Shown in pieces: positions 37,061 to 46,094 of a stretch of DNA of 64,000 bases. The notes below the pieces were generated by a model. It was given only the letters and a program-made list of their open reading frames with translations, ran no database searches and was not told where the DNA came from. A program made the position numbers and the translations under genes. The stretch lies in assembly GCA_947458745.1 (NCBI GenBank), contig CANGYQ010000002.1, positions 62,001-126,000 of the forward strand, written 5' to 3'. This DNA comes from Bryobacteraceae bacterium (GTDB lineage Bacteria; Acidobacteriota; Terriglobia; Bryobacterales; Bryobacteraceae). Each line of letters starts with the position of its first letter. Position 1 is the stretch's first letter.

Positions 37061-40000
37061 ATGAAGCCGAGGTTTCTGCTGGTTTGTGTTGCGTGTCTGC
37101 CGGCGCTGGCCGCAGTCGATCTGCGCCAGGTGCAGGCGCTTGAATCAAGGGGCGCCATTGCTGAAGCGCGCGCCTTGTTGCGGAGCGGTGTCTCCAGTGG
37201 CTCACCAGATGATCTGGCGGCGTATGCCGAGTTTCTGGACCGGCGGCGCGACCCCGGAGCCAAGGCGGCCTACGAAGCACTGTTGAAGGCGTTGCCTGCA
37301 TCCTCACCCCGGCGTTCCGTGGTGGAACGGCGCGTGAAGATGATCGAGTTGGTGGGTATCACCTCCGCCGCCAATGCCAAGGTTTCGGAATGGCCCACGG
37401 TGAACATCCCCGGACCACTGCGCAGCTTCAACCGCATGGCAGCGCTGTCGCCCGATCTGCCCCCGGAGGATCTGTTTGGCGCACTGGCCCGCAACGTCGT
37501 CACCAATGGCTATCAGGCGGCTTCTTCGAACGAAGCACTGGAGCAGACCGAGTACTTGAAACTGGTGGTCCGCTATCTGTCGCAGGCCCGCGAATTGGAG
37601 AAACTGGCCGGCCCCACCGGTATCATCCGTATCGAACAGTGCGAATCCACCCAGACGGCCGACCTGCTGAAGGTACTGGGTTATCGGATGCGCGGCGGCT
37701 GCGGCGCGGAAGTGGTGCTGGAAACCGTGAACGCCACGCGCGCCTTCCTGACGGTGGATTCCGGCTTCCCGTTGTCGCCGCTGGAACAGGCGCTCCGCAC
37801 CAACCGCCCGTTTGAGTTGAACTACGCACCCACCAAAGTGCCGGTGCTGTATGGCCCGGAATACTGGCAGTCCGCCCGCGACAAGGGCTCTCCGGAGACG
37901 GGCTTTGTCGACTTCTTCCTGTCTGATCCGGCGCTCTGCCGCCTGTATCTGGGCCTCTCGAAACTGGACCCGGAGACGGCGGAGGAGATGAAGAAGGGCA
38001 TTCCGGTGGCCCGCTTGAAGGCGTTCTCGCACATTCTCGACTTCTTTGGCGGCATGTTCCAGATCCGCGGCGGCAAGGCGATTGTGCCGGGTGCGCCCAA
38101 GTCGATTCCTGGCTGGACGGAGTTGGCCGGTGCCAGCCCAGAGCAGGGCGTGCAGTTTCTGGAAAAGCTGATCAATCGCGATGATGGCTGGCTGGCCAGC
38201 TACTTCGATTCCGCCGCCCGCATCCGGGGCCCGGAGCAAGCGTTCCTGACGGATTCAGTCCGCATGAAGCGCTACTACACCGCGATTCGCGGCCGCATCA
38301 CCTCACCTGGCCCCGCGCGCCCTGTCTTCCGGGCCAACACCGACATGCTATTGCTGGCGACGCGCCTGCGCCTGGAGCCCAGTGGAGCACCGCATATCCC
38401 CGGCTCCATCGAGGTCTGGAAGAACCTGTTCGTCAATCATCCGCACGGCAAGTACGACGGCAAGCTAACCAAATCAGCGGTGAACTGGAAGGAATCCGAC
38501 GATGTGCTGGAGGCGCTGTTTGCGCTGTCCCGCAAGGCGGTGGAGAACGAGCCGTTGAAGATCTTCATGGCGCTCAGCGATCTGAACCGCCGCCGGACCA
38601 AGCCGCTGGAAACGGCGACGGTGGACCGGTTGGCCCGAGAGTATCGCACGCTGGGTTCGCAGTATTCGATCTTCTCGGAAGCGCCCGACCTGCAGGACAA
38701 GACGATTCTGGCGTTTCTCGACAGCGCCAACGCCATCAGTAACATCCGGGATCAAGGCGTCCGCGCCGACCATGCCGGGATGATGCAGGCCGCCGTCGGT
38801 TTATGGCAGATCTTTTGCCGTCAGGGCTTGATCACGGCCGCCGACGCCGATGCGACGCTGGCGCAGATTGTGCAGGGCTTTGCCAAGCCGCACAATAGCC
38901 GCGAGCTGTTCGACGCCGGCCGGGCCAGCGTGCAAGCTCTGTTCAAGGCCACCAAAACGGCTGACAACGCCGACCCGCAGGACCGGATGCTGGACCTGCT
39001 GGCTGGCGAAGTGCAAGTGACCGATCAGGATGCCCACACGCAAATGACGCAGGACATGATCCGCATCTTTGAGGCGCAGCACCTGATCTCGCTGAAGACG
39101 TTGTGGGATCTGGCCGACAACCTGGAAAGCGCGGCCAAGGGCGGCAAGATCAACATTCCGTTGGTGACCAAGCTGTCCACGCGCATCCAGGAGATCCAAC
39201 CCGCCCGCATCGCACTGTCGGGCGCGGAAAAGAACGCCATGGCGTTTGGCTACTGGACCGAAAAGCACATCGACAACCAGCGCAAGGTGAACTTCCGTGC
39301 CATCTTCGAGAAGCTGGGGAACGACCCGGAAAAACTGCGCGACGCCCGCGGCCTGCTGGCCCAATTTTTGCGCGACACGCTGGTGGGCTATAACTACATC
39401 CACTACGCCCCGCCGGGTGCGCAGATCCTGATCACCAATCCGCTGTTTGTCCGCAGCCATGACTTTATTGGCGCGCAGGGCAGCATCCAGACCTGGAAGA
39501 CCACCGAAGTATTCGGCACCGGCTGGCCGTCCAGCGCGGGCGGCCGCTTGGTGGGCTCCCTGGCGAACGTGCCGTATGCGCTGGCGGAAGCCGAGCAGAA
39601 CTTCCTGATCCCGACGCGGGAGCAGGCGCTGATCTGGGGCGATCTGGTGCCGCAGATGATCGTCAGTGCCAAGGTGCCGCGGTTCTGGCAGGTGACCCCG
39701 TCGCAACTGCACTACGCCGCGCTGCTGCAGCGCTTGGGTGAATCGGCCGTTGCCCTGGCCGGTGTGGATGCCCAGGCCCGGCCGGTGGTGGTGGAGCTTA
39801 TTTCGCGACAGGCGCCACCCGCCCGGTCCCGCCGCATCGAGACGCTGCTGGGGGCCGGTGATGTCCGGGGCGCGCTGGACCTGTTGCTGCCCTCGGAGGC
39901 CTATCTGCTGGGTGGCCGCGTGCTGGCCAGCGATCTGGCAGTACCGGGTCCGGAAGCGGCGGAGATCAAGCGGTTGGCCGCCGCCGATCCGGCCCGGCAC

Positions 40001-40357
40001 AACGATGTGGCCATCTCGCGCGCCTTTGGCACGCCGAAGCCGACGCTGGCCAATTCCTACCGCCCGGCACTGATGGATCTGCGCACCTTCCCAACGCTGA
40101 TGGGCTATTCCAGCCGCATTCTGGCGGAAAGCTGGGAATCGTCGACGCTGTATTACGCCGCCCTGGCCGACGAACTGGATGTTCCGCCGGCGCAACTTAA
40201 CGTCAACGTCCCGCTGTGGACACAGAAAACAGTGGAGGCGATTTTCGCCACCCACCTGGAAGATTGGCCGGCTCTGTTGCGCTCTCTGCGTGTGGTGGGC
40301 GACAATCTGCGCAACGCCAACCGCAAGTCCGCCAGCCAGCGGGCGACTTTGCAATAG
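37061..40357 (+). CDS. Large secreted protein of unknown function
   Basis: 1,098 residues from ATG 37061 with a strong GGAGGAG upstream; the signal peptide ends PALAA before VDLRQ. I do not recognise the family. The first ~100 residues look like a TPR-type helical segment (QVQALESRGAIAEARALLRS). The rest is mostly alpha-helical with no catalytic motif I can name. It is followed after 22 bases by the VWFA-related gene, so the two probably form an operon and may work together at the cell surface or in the periplasm. Confidence 0.8.
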   Translation: MKPRFLLVCVACLPALAAVDLRQVQALESRGAIAEARALLRSGVSSGSPDDLAAYAEFLDRRRDPGAKAAYEALLKALPASSPRRSVVERRVKMIELVGITSAANAKVSEWPTVNIPGPLRSFNRMAALSPDLPPEDLFGALARNVVTNGYQAASSNEALEQTEYLKLVVRYLSQARELEKLAGPTGIIRIEQCESTQTADLLKVLGYRMRGGCGAEVVLETVNATRAFLTVDSGFPLSPLEQALRTNRPFELNYAPTKVPVLYGPEYWQSARDKGSPETGFVDFFLSDPALCRLYLGLSKLDPETAEEMKKGIPVARLKAFSHILDFFGGMFQIRGGKAIVPGAPKSIPGWTELAGASPEQGVQFLEKLINRDDGWLASYFDSAARIRGPEQAFLTDSVRMKRYYTAIRGRITSPGPARPVFRANTDMLLLATRLRLEPSGAPHIPGSIEVWKNLFVNHPHGKYDGKLTKSAVNWKESDDVLEALFALSRKAVENEPLKIFMALSDLNRRRTKPLETATVDRLAREYRTLGSQYSIFSEAPDLQDKTILAFLDSANAISNIRDQGVRADHAGMMQAAVGLWQIFCRQGLITAADADATLAQIVQGFAKPHNSRELFDAGRASVQALFKATKTADNADPQDRMLDLLAGEVQVTDQDAHTQMTQDMIRIFEAQHLISLKTLWDLADNLESAAKGGKINIPLVTKLSTRIQEIQPARIALSGAEKNAMAFGYWTEKHIDNQRKVNFRAIFEKLGNDPEKLRDARGLLAQFLRDTLVGYNYIHYAPPGAQILITNPLFVRSHDFIGAQGSIQTWKTTEVFGTGWPSSAGGRLVGSLANVPYALAEAEQNFLIPTREQALIWGDLVPQMIVSAKVPRFWQVTPSQLHYAALLQRLGESAVALAGVDAQARPVVVELISRQAPPARSRRIETLLGAGDVRGALDLLLPSEAYLLGGRVLASDLAVPGPEAAEIKRLAAADPARHNDVAISRAFGTPKPTLANSYRPALMDLRTFPTLMGYSSRILAESWESSTLYYAALADELDVPPAQLNVNVPLWTQKTVEAIFATHLEDWPALLRSLRVVGDNLRNANRKSASQRATLQ

Positions 40358-40379
40358 ATTGTTTTGAGGAGAACCAGCC

Positions 40380-41399
40380 TTGAAGATCACTCGCCGTTCC
40401 GCCGTTTCGCTCTCCGTGCCCGCGCTGGGGGGTGGCGTCACGCTGCTTGCTGGAGGGCCCGCTGCGTTGGCCCAGGATCGCCCCACCTTTCGCGTCAAGG
40501 TGGACATGGTGGTGCACAGCTTCACCGTCACGGATGCCAAGGGCCGCTATGTCAACGGGCTGAAGCACACCGATATCCGCATCCTGGAAGATGGCATTCA
40601 ACAGAAGATTGCCACCTTTGCCGAAGGCAACAAACCGCCGTTGCAGATTCTGGACGACGGCACCACCCGGCCGATTCTGACCTCTGAATCGCAAAACCCG
40701 GCTGCGGGCGATCAGCGCTCCACCGACGCCTTTGTGGGCACCAACGTATTTGTCTTGTTCGACACCTCGAACTACATGTACCGCGGGTTCGTCTACGCCT
40801 CGGACGCCATCGCCGATTTCGTCCGGGGTCTCGACCGCGCGGATTCAGTGGCCGTCTACACCTTCAGCCGCAACCTGACGCGCGCGGCGGACCTGAGCAA
40901 GGACCGCGCCGACGCCATCGCCGGTCTGCGTAAAGCCGTGGCCGGAGACGACTCCGCGCTCTACAACGCCCTGTTGCTGACGCTCCGCGACGCCGCCAAG
41001 GTGCCGGGCCGCAAGGTGATCATTGTCTTCTCCAATGGCCCAGACAATGGCTCCATGGTGGCCCCGGACGACGTGCGCGCCGTGGCGGAAGACGAAGGCA
41101 TTCCCATTTACGTCATCTCCACCAGCGAAGTCAGCAAGGACGCCATCTCTTCGGGCGTCTTCCGCCGTATCTCCGGCCGCACGGGTGGCAAGGCGTACTT
41201 TGCCAAGACCTGGCAGAAGCAGGTGGAGGCGTTTGAGTCGATCCGCGAGGATCTGGGCAACTCCTACACCGTCACGTACTATCCGGCCAGTAATCCCAAC
41301 GAAGGCTTCCGCAAGATCGCCGTCGAGATCGCCACGGACCCGGGTAAGAAATTCCGCGTCCGCTCCCGCCCCGGCTACCGGCCCAGCCGGAGCTTCTAG
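40380..41399 (+). CDS. VWFA-related acidobacterial domain protein, secreted
   Basis: 339 residues, starting at TTG 40380 behind GAGGAG. A Tat-like or Sec signal (ITRRSAVSLSVPALGGG) ends ALA before QDRP. The N-terminal beta domain (FRVKVDMVVHSFTVTDAKGR then YVNGL and DIRILEDGIQQ) is typical of the acidobacterial VWFA-related family. A von Willebrand A domain follows with a MIDAS-like FVLFDTSNYM; canonical DxSxS is altered to DTSNY. Family members are probably exported adhesion or scaffold proteins. It is translated with the 1,098-residue protein upstream. Confidence 0.88.
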   Translation: MKITRRSAVSLSVPALGGGVTLLAGGPAALAQDRPTFRVKVDMVVHSFTVTDAKGRYVNGLKHTDIRILEDGIQQKIATFAEGNKPPLQILDDGTTRPILTSESQNPAAGDQRSTDAFVGTNVFVLFDTSNYMYRGFVYASDAIADFVRGLDRADSVAVYTFSRNLTRAADLSKDRADAIAGLRKAVAGDDSALYNALLLTLRDAAKVPGRKVIIVFSNGPDNGSMVAPDDVRAVAEDEGIPIYVISTSEVSKDAISSGVFRRISGRTGGKAYFAKTWQKQVEAFESIREDLGNSYTVTYYPASNPNEGFRKIAVEIATDPGKKFRVRSRPGYRPSRSF

Positions 41400-41423
41400 C
41401 TCAGCTCACACCGGCTGAGCTAG
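41396..41423 (+). terminator. Perfect 10-bp hairpin overlapping the VWFA stop codon
   Basis: CTAGCTCAGC (41396-41405) pairs perfectly with GCTGAGCTAG (41414-41423) around an 8-base loop. The stem contains the TAG stop of the VWFA gene and ends one base before the ATG at 41425. There is no U tract, so termination is uncertain. It could instead protect the 3' end or mask the start of the cyclase gene. Confidence 0.5.
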
Positions 41424-41424
41424 G

Positions 41425-42240
41425 ATGACAGGAATGCTGATTCCCGCGCTTAGCTCAGCCCGCATTTATGATTTGGAGCAGCCGCGCTTCCCCGCGATGC
41501 CCCTGCATGAATCCCACCGCCGCCCGGGCTACTTCTACGCGCTGCACCGCCGCCATCGCGACACCTACAACCCGGCGGTGAACGGACCCCGCTCCGGCTC
41601 TTCCGGCATCGTCACCATGACGGACCACACCGGCACGCACATCGACGCGCTCTGCCACCAGGCCTGCGAGCTGGAGCTGTTCGGCGGCGTCAAGACCGAT
41701 GCAGCGGAAACCCCGGCCGGCTTCAAGGAGCATGGTGTCGAAACCGTGCCACCCATCGTGGCCCGGGGCGTGATGCTCGACATCGCCCGCTTCCTCCATG
41801 TAGACCGCCTGCCCGACCATCACGCCATCACGGCTGACGAAATGATTGGCTGTGCGGCCGCCCAGAATGTACTGGTGAACCCCGGCGACGTGCTGCTGGT
41901 CCGCACCGGCTCCGGGGCGATCTGGAATGACGAAGAGACCTACTTGCGCGCGGCCGGAGTGGCCAAATCCGGCACGTTGTGGGCGGCGGAGCAGGGGGTG
42001 ATTGCCGTGGGCGCGGACAATATGGCCTGGGACACCTTGAATGGTGAACGCGACCCGGAAACCGGGGCCACCATGTTCGCGCATGTCTATCTGCTGCCCA
42101 AGATGGGCATCTACATCATCGAGAACCTGCTGCTGGAACAGCTCTCACACGACCGCATCTACGAATTCGGCTTCATCGCCGCCCCGCTGAAGATGACCGG
42201 CGCGACTGGGTCCCCCATCCGCCCGCTGGCGCTGGTGTAG
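41425..42240 (+). CDS. Cyclase-family (kynurenine formamidase-like) metal hydrolase
   Basis: 271 residues. The metal-binding signature HTGTHIDALCH matches the HxGTHxDxPxH motif of the cyclase/formamidase family (PF04199-type). ILVRTGSG-like strands (VLLVRTGSGAIW) and GVIAVGADNMAWDT follow. Such enzymes hydrolyse amides or lactones using a metal pair. There is no signal peptide, so it is probably cytoplasmic. The start is ATG 41425 or ATG 41434; the first directly abuts a hairpin. It ends 76 bases before cas10 and could be cotranscribed with it. Confidence 0.85.
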   Translation: MTGMLIPALSSARIYDLEQPRFPAMPLHESHRRPGYFYALHRRHRDTYNPAVNGPRSGSSGIVTMTDHTGTHIDALCHQACELELFGGVKTDAAETPAGFKEHGVETVPPIVARGVMLDIARFLHVDRLPDHHAITADEMIGCAAAQNVLVNPGDVLLVRTGSGAIWNDEETYLRAAGVAKSGTLWAAEQGVIAVGADNMAWDTLNGERDPETGATMFAHVYLLPKMGIYIIENLLLEQLSHDRIYEFGFIAAPLKMTGATGSPIRPLALV

Positions 42241-42316
42241 CCGCGCCGCATCCCGCCATTGGCCTGAAAACACTGCCACGTGCTACGCTGGCCTGAGTTA
42301 GTTTCTTTCGGTTTGC

Positions 42317-43510
42317 ATGGCGCTCCAAATCTTTTTCCAGGTGCAACTCCTGGGCACGGATGAGTTTCTGGTAGCCAGCTCCACGCTGGCGGCCGGAGCG
42401 GCGGAGCTGCGCGCGGCCTCGGAAGAGTTACCACTGCGCTTTCTGTCGGAGAACGGCCTGTCGCCCATGCTGCTGGGTACGGCGACGCTGGGCCAGTTTA
42501 TGTTGGTGCTGCCGGAAGAATCGAAGGATGCGGCCATCGCCTTCTTCACCACCGCAGCGGCCGACCTGGCACCCAAGGGGCTGCGGTTGATCTGGGCCGC
42601 CACTGAGAACTTAGGCACCTGGAAGCTGATTCGCACGCGGCTGGATGCCGAACTGAAACAGCGCACGGGAGCCCCCGGCGCGCCATCATTTGAACCGGTC
42701 ACCACCCAAGGGGAAGCGCCCGCCGCGTCTGCGCCGATGGCCCCCGGCCAGGCGGTGCTGCGTGGTGACGTCGACAACTTCAGCCGCTTCCTATTGGGTG
42801 CCGAATCGATTGAAGCCCACGTGGAACGCTCCCTGATGTTCAAGAGCTTCTTTGAAGGCGAACTGGCGCGGCTGCCCGCGGAACGGGCGAGCGTGATTTA
42901 CTCTTCGGGCTCCGGCTTTGCGCTCTCCGGCAACTTTGCCGATCTCATCGAGATCGCGGCCGAGACGCGCCGTATCTTTGAGCTGTTTGTCACCGAGAAC
43001 CTGAAGGAGTCTCCCGGTCCGGAAGGCAAGACGCTGTCGATGGCGTTGGCGCTACCGGAATCAGGCGACGGCGAGGCCCAGGTCTATGCCCGCGCCGGGG
43101 TTTTGTTGAACGAAGCCAAAACGCTGATGCGTGACGGGTTCCACCTGTTGGGCCGCACGATCGAGTGGAAGCAGGTACCGGAAGCGGCCGCGATCAAGGA
43201 TCTGGCGGTGCGTTTAGTGAAGGAGTTCAAGTGCTCCACGCAGTTCATTGGTGAGCTGCTATCGTTTTACCCGGAAGGGCAGACCGGGCGCCGGGGCGTG
43301 GCCAAGTACGACCGTCCGTGGCGCTTCCACCGCCGCCTGGCAGTTACGCTGGACCCCAGTGAGCGCCGCGCCCGCTCCAAGGATTTTGTGAAGACCCGCA
43401 CGGATCTGGCGGGCGAGATCATCGGCAAGAATGTCGGCCAGGCCCGGCTGCGGCCCACCGGACGGGTGGCGCTGGAATGGGCCGCCCGGCTGGCTTCCCC
43501 AGCGAGTTGA
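42317..43510 (+). CDS. cas10: Reduced Cas10/Csm1-like protein without HD domain and with degenerate GGDD
   Basis: 397 residues, about half the usual Cas10 length. Residues 1-115 look like Palm1 (TLGQFMLVLPEESKDAAIAF). After an Ala/Pro linker (120-143), Palm2 has DVDN at 151-154. The cyclase loop that is normally GGDD reads YSSGSGFALSG, that is SGSG at 197-200. The C-terminal part (about 255-395, LLNEAKTLMRDGFHLLGRTIEW) matches the rest of Palm2 and the helical D4 domain. There is no N-terminal HD nuclease. It should still hold the 5' end of crRNA in a Csm-like complex, but ssDNA cleavage and cyclic oligoadenylate synthesis are probably lost. It is the first gene of the csm operon. Confidence 0.85.
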   Translation: MALQIFFQVQLLGTDEFLVASSTLAAGAAELRAASEELPLRFLSENGLSPMLLGTATLGQFMLVLPEESKDAAIAFFTTAAADLAPKGLRLIWAATENLGTWKLIRTRLDAELKQRTGAPGAPSFEPVTTQGEAPAASAPMAPGQAVLRGDVDNFSRFLLGAESIEAHVERSLMFKSFFEGELARLPAERASVIYSSGSGFALSGNFADLIEIAAETRRIFELFVTENLKESPGPEGKTLSMALALPESGDGEAQVYARAGVLLNEAKTLMRDGFHLLGRTIEWKQVPEAAAIKDLAVRLVKEFKCSTQFIGELLSFYPEGQTGRRGVAKYDRPWRFHRRLAVTLDPSERRARSKDFVKTRTDLAGEIIGKNVGQARLRPTGRVALEWAARLASPAS

Positions 43511-43553
43511 GCTGCCGGCCGCCCAAGCGAATAGCGAGAGAAAGGTTTAGTTC

Positions 43554-44330
43554 ATGTCGGACGAGAAACAGGAATCTCCCACCACGGAAACGGCGCGCGA
43601 GGCCCAGCCGGAGCCGCGCGCCCAGGCTCTCCCCGAAGTAACCCCGGCCCCGGAAGTCCAAGTGAAACCGGAAGTCCAGCCGCGGCCTGAGGGTCAAGCG
43701 CGTCCCGCCGGATCGGGCCGGCCCGCGGGCGACCGTCCTCCGCGTGGTGAGCGCCCGGCTGGCGATCGCCCGGCGGGTGACCGCCCTGCTGGTGACCGGC
43801 CTCCCCGCGCTGCCGGTGAGCGCGGTGGTGGTGATCGTGGCGGCAACCGCCCCGGTGGTGACCGTCCGTCCGGTGGTGACCGTGGCGGAGACCGCCGTGG
43901 TGGCGACCGTCCGGGTGGTGATCGTGGTGGCGACCGCGGGGGGGACCGTGGCCGGGGCGGTGACCGTCCTTTCCGTGGCCCCGACGCGTTCCTGGATATC
44001 GAGCTGGAGAAGCTGATCTCCGATTCGCTGTATCTCGACAACCAGGCCCACGCACTGGTCAGCCGGTTGCGCGATATGGATTCCGGCACCAAGAGCCAGT
44101 TGCGGCGCTTGTACAATTCGGTCCGCCGGGCCTGCCGGGCACCCGAGAATGAGCGGCAGCACGAGTTTGTGATGTTGCGCGCGCGCTTGGCCTACACCGT
44201 GGCCCGCCATTCGCTGCGCTCGCTCGACCCGCTGGAGAAGCTGCTTCTCCAAGTCACCCGCAAGAACGATCTCCGGGGCTATGAACGCTTCCGCGATCTG
44301 TTTGAAGCCATTGTCGCCTACAACGAATAG
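43554..44330 (+). CDS. csm2: Csm2 small subunit with Arg-Gly-rich N-terminal extension
   Basis: 258 residues; start at ATG 43554 behind GAAAGG. The C-terminal ~113 residues (145-258) form an all-helical Csm2/Cas11 domain: TKSQLRRLYNSVRRACRA, HEFVMLRARLAYTVARH and LEKLLLQVTRKNDLRGYERF. Normal Csm2 proteins are about 120-150 residues. Here residues 1-48 are acidic/Pro-rich, and 50-142 are a low-complexity run of GDR, RPAGD and RGGD units. Cas11-type subunits line the target-RNA backbone; the extension probably adds nonspecific RNA binding or condensate formation, by analogy with eukaryotic RGG boxes. It lies between cas10 and csm3. Confidence 0.85.
   Translation: MSDEKQESPTTETAREAQPEPRAQALPEVTPAPEVQVKPEVQPRPEGQARPAGSGRPAGDRPPRGERPAGDRPAGDRPAGDRPPRAAGERGGGDRGGNRPGGDRPSGGDRGGDRRGGDRPGGDRGGDRGGDRGRGGDRPFRGPDAFLDIELEKLISDSLYLDNQAHALVSRLRDMDSGTKSQLRRLYNSVRRACRAPENERQHEFVMLRARLAYTVARHSLRSLDPLEKLLLQVTRKNDLRGYERFRDLFEAIVAYNE
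43735..43975 (+). repeat. Coding low-complexity repeat (GGTGACCG-type) in csm2
   Basis: Degenerate tandem units around GGTGACCG/GGCGACCG encode the Arg-Gly-Asp-rich tract of Csm2. The frame is preserved throughout. This is coding repeat DNA, not a CRISPR array: units are short, contiguous and have no spacers. Confidence 0.85.
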
Positions 44331-44342
44331 CGAGTAATTTCC

Positions 44343-45131
44343 ATGAGCTCCCATACCGCCGAAACTCAACTGTCTTTCCTCGGCAAGCTGATTTTAGAAG
44401 CTGACCTGACTTGCGAAACCGGCCTGCACATCGGCGCCGGCAAGGGTACGCTGGAAATCGGCGGCGCCGACAACCCGGTGATCAAGGATTCGTTCGGCCG
44501 CCCCTACCTGCCCGGTAGCTCGCTGCGTGGCGCGATGCGCCATGCACTGGAGCGCGCGCTGGACCTGGTCAAGAACGACGAAATCGTCTATCTGTCGCGC
44601 CGCCGTGGCCAGGAAGTACGCATCCACCAAAGCAACCGGCCCAATGATGAGGTCTGCCTGCTGTTCGGACGCAGTTCGGAAGGGGGCACTACGGCCATCG
44701 CGCGGCTGGCGGTTTCGGACGCGAAGCTGGATGCCGACTCCATCACTCCCGCCATGCGCGAGTATCTCGACGACGAGATGACGGAAGTGAAGAGCGAAAC
44801 GGCCATCGATCGCCTGACCGCTCAGTCCTCCTCCCGCACGCTGGAACGCGTGCCCGCCGGGGCCCGCTTCCGCGTGCGCCTGGTGCTGGACATTCTCTGC
44901 CCGGAAGATCGCGAACTGCTGGCGCCCGTTGTTCAGGCCCTGCGCCTGATCGAAGATTCCGGCTTAGGTGGCGGCCGCTCCCGTGGTTCGGGCGTCGTGC
45001 GCTTCTCGAAGCTTTCGGGCCAGTGGCGCTCCAAGGCCTATTACGCCTCGGGCGCGGCGGCCGCCGAAGTGTTGACCGCGGCTGACCTCAGCGCCGTCGA
45101 TGCGGCCCAAGTGGCCGAACAGCTCGTCTAA
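44343..45131 (+). CDS. csm3: Csm3 (Cas7-type RAMP backbone, target RNA nuclease)
   Basis: 262 residues. It has the Csm3 signature ETGLHIGAGKG followed by IGGADNPVIKD and YLPGSSLRGAMRHAL. Asp43 aligns with the catalytic Asp33 of Streptococcus thermophilus Csm3, so cleavage of bound target RNA at 6-base steps should be intact. A glycine-rich loop (DSGLGGGRSRGSGVVRF) is near the C terminus. It follows csm2 by 12 bases. Multiple copies would form the crRNA-coating filament. Confidence 0.92.
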   Translation: MSSHTAETQLSFLGKLILEADLTCETGLHIGAGKGTLEIGGADNPVIKDSFGRPYLPGSSLRGAMRHALERALDLVKNDEIVYLSRRRGQEVRIHQSNRPNDEVCLLFGRSSEGGTTAIARLAVSDAKLDADSITPAMREYLDDEMTEVKSETAIDRLTAQSSSRTLERVPAGARFRVRLVLDILCPEDRELLAPVVQALRLIEDSGLGGGRSRGSGVVRFSKLSGQWRSKAYYASGAAAAEVLTAADLSAVDAAQVAEQLV

Positions 45132-45137
45132 ATCTCC

Positions 45138-46094
45138 ATGAGCACCGCCTTCATCGTGCGCTTCCGCCCGTCCGGACCCTGGCGGTTCGGCAATGCGGCC
45201 GGCGCACGCGACAAAACGGATTCGATCGGGCACAGCGATACGCTGCACGCCGCGCTCCACTGGGCCGTCAAGCGCCTGGGCCGGGGCGATGAGTTCGCGG
45301 CCGCCCAAGCCGCGGAGGCGGGGCCCGCCGTCCGGGTGTCGTCGCTCTACCCGTTTGGCGGACGTACCCTCTACATCGCACCGCCCAAGACTCACTGGCC
45401 GCCGGAGGCCTCCGCCCGCGTGCGCTGGAAGGCGGCGCGTCTGGTGCCGCTCTCGGTCGTCGAAGACCTGCTTTCCGGCAAGGCGCTGGCGGAAGACCGT
45501 TGGGAAGTGGAACCGCGTTCCGGGTGCTTGGTCTCCTCCGGTGCCGCCGCTCCGTTCCGTATCGCCCTGCGCCGCGCCGCCGGTGTGGATCGCGCCATCC
45601 CGGGCCGCATCGAACCGCACCGCACTGCGTGCCTCGAATTCGGACCCAATGCCGGGCTTTGGTGTGCCGTTGTGCTGGAATCACCGGAGTGGGAGTCCAC
45701 GGTCAAGTCAGCGTTCCGCATGCTGGCCGATTCCGGCCTGGGCGGGGAGCGCTCGATTGGTTGGGGGCAAGCCGACGCGGTCGAGTTCGGGGCCTTCCCC
45801 GGCAATCTGACGCCCACCACTCCCGCCGCTGGCCAGCAGACCGGACGCCACTGGCTGTGGTCGCTGTACCATCCCGCCGCGGCTGATCAGGTGGATTGGA
45901 CGCAAGGCCACTATGCTGCGCTCACGCGGGGCAGCCATGGGTCAAAGGCGATTCAAATGCTGGAAGAAGGTTCCGTGCTTAGCGCCCTGGGCACGCCCCA
46001 GGGCCGCCTGGTTGATTTGGGCGACGTGGAAACACCCCAATGGCGTAGCGGCTTCGCCGTCTCGGTCACCCTGCCCGAGGAGGTGACGGCTTGA
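45138..46094 (+). CDS. csm4: Csm4 (Cas5-type RAMP)
   Basis: 318 residues. A RAMP protein with the N-terminal strand FIVRFRPSGPWRFGN, a SIGHSDTLHAALHWAVKRLG helix and a C-terminal glycine-rich loop LADSGLGGERSIGWGQ. Length and position between csm3 and csm5 fit Csm4, which caps the complex at the crRNA 5' tag and contacts Cas10. The gene follows csm3 by six bases and overlaps csm5 by four. Confidence 0.88.
   Translation: MSTAFIVRFRPSGPWRFGNAAGARDKTDSIGHSDTLHAALHWAVKRLGRGDEFAAAQAAEAGPAVRVSSLYPFGGRTLYIAPPKTHWPPEASARVRWKAARLVPLSVVEDLLSGKALAEDRWEVEPRSGCLVSSGAAAPFRIALRRAAGVDRAIPGRIEPHRTACLEFGPNAGLWCAVVLESPEWESTVKSAFRMLADSGLGGERSIGWGQADAVEFGAFPGNLTPTTPAAGQQTGRHWLWSLYHPAAADQVDWTQGHYAALTRGSHGSKAIQMLEEGSVLSALGTPQGRLVDLGDVETPQWRSGFAVSVTLPEEVTA

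Noticed and set aside
38801-40540. A 579-codon open frame antisense to the 1,098-residue protein
   Set aside because: No domain, signal peptide or ribosome site. The sense frame has a strong Shine-Dalgarno, signal peptide and operon partner.
43735-43975. Short repeats in csm2 as a possible CRISPR array
   Set aside because: The units are contiguous 6-9 base coding repeats with no spacers and keep the Csm2 frame.
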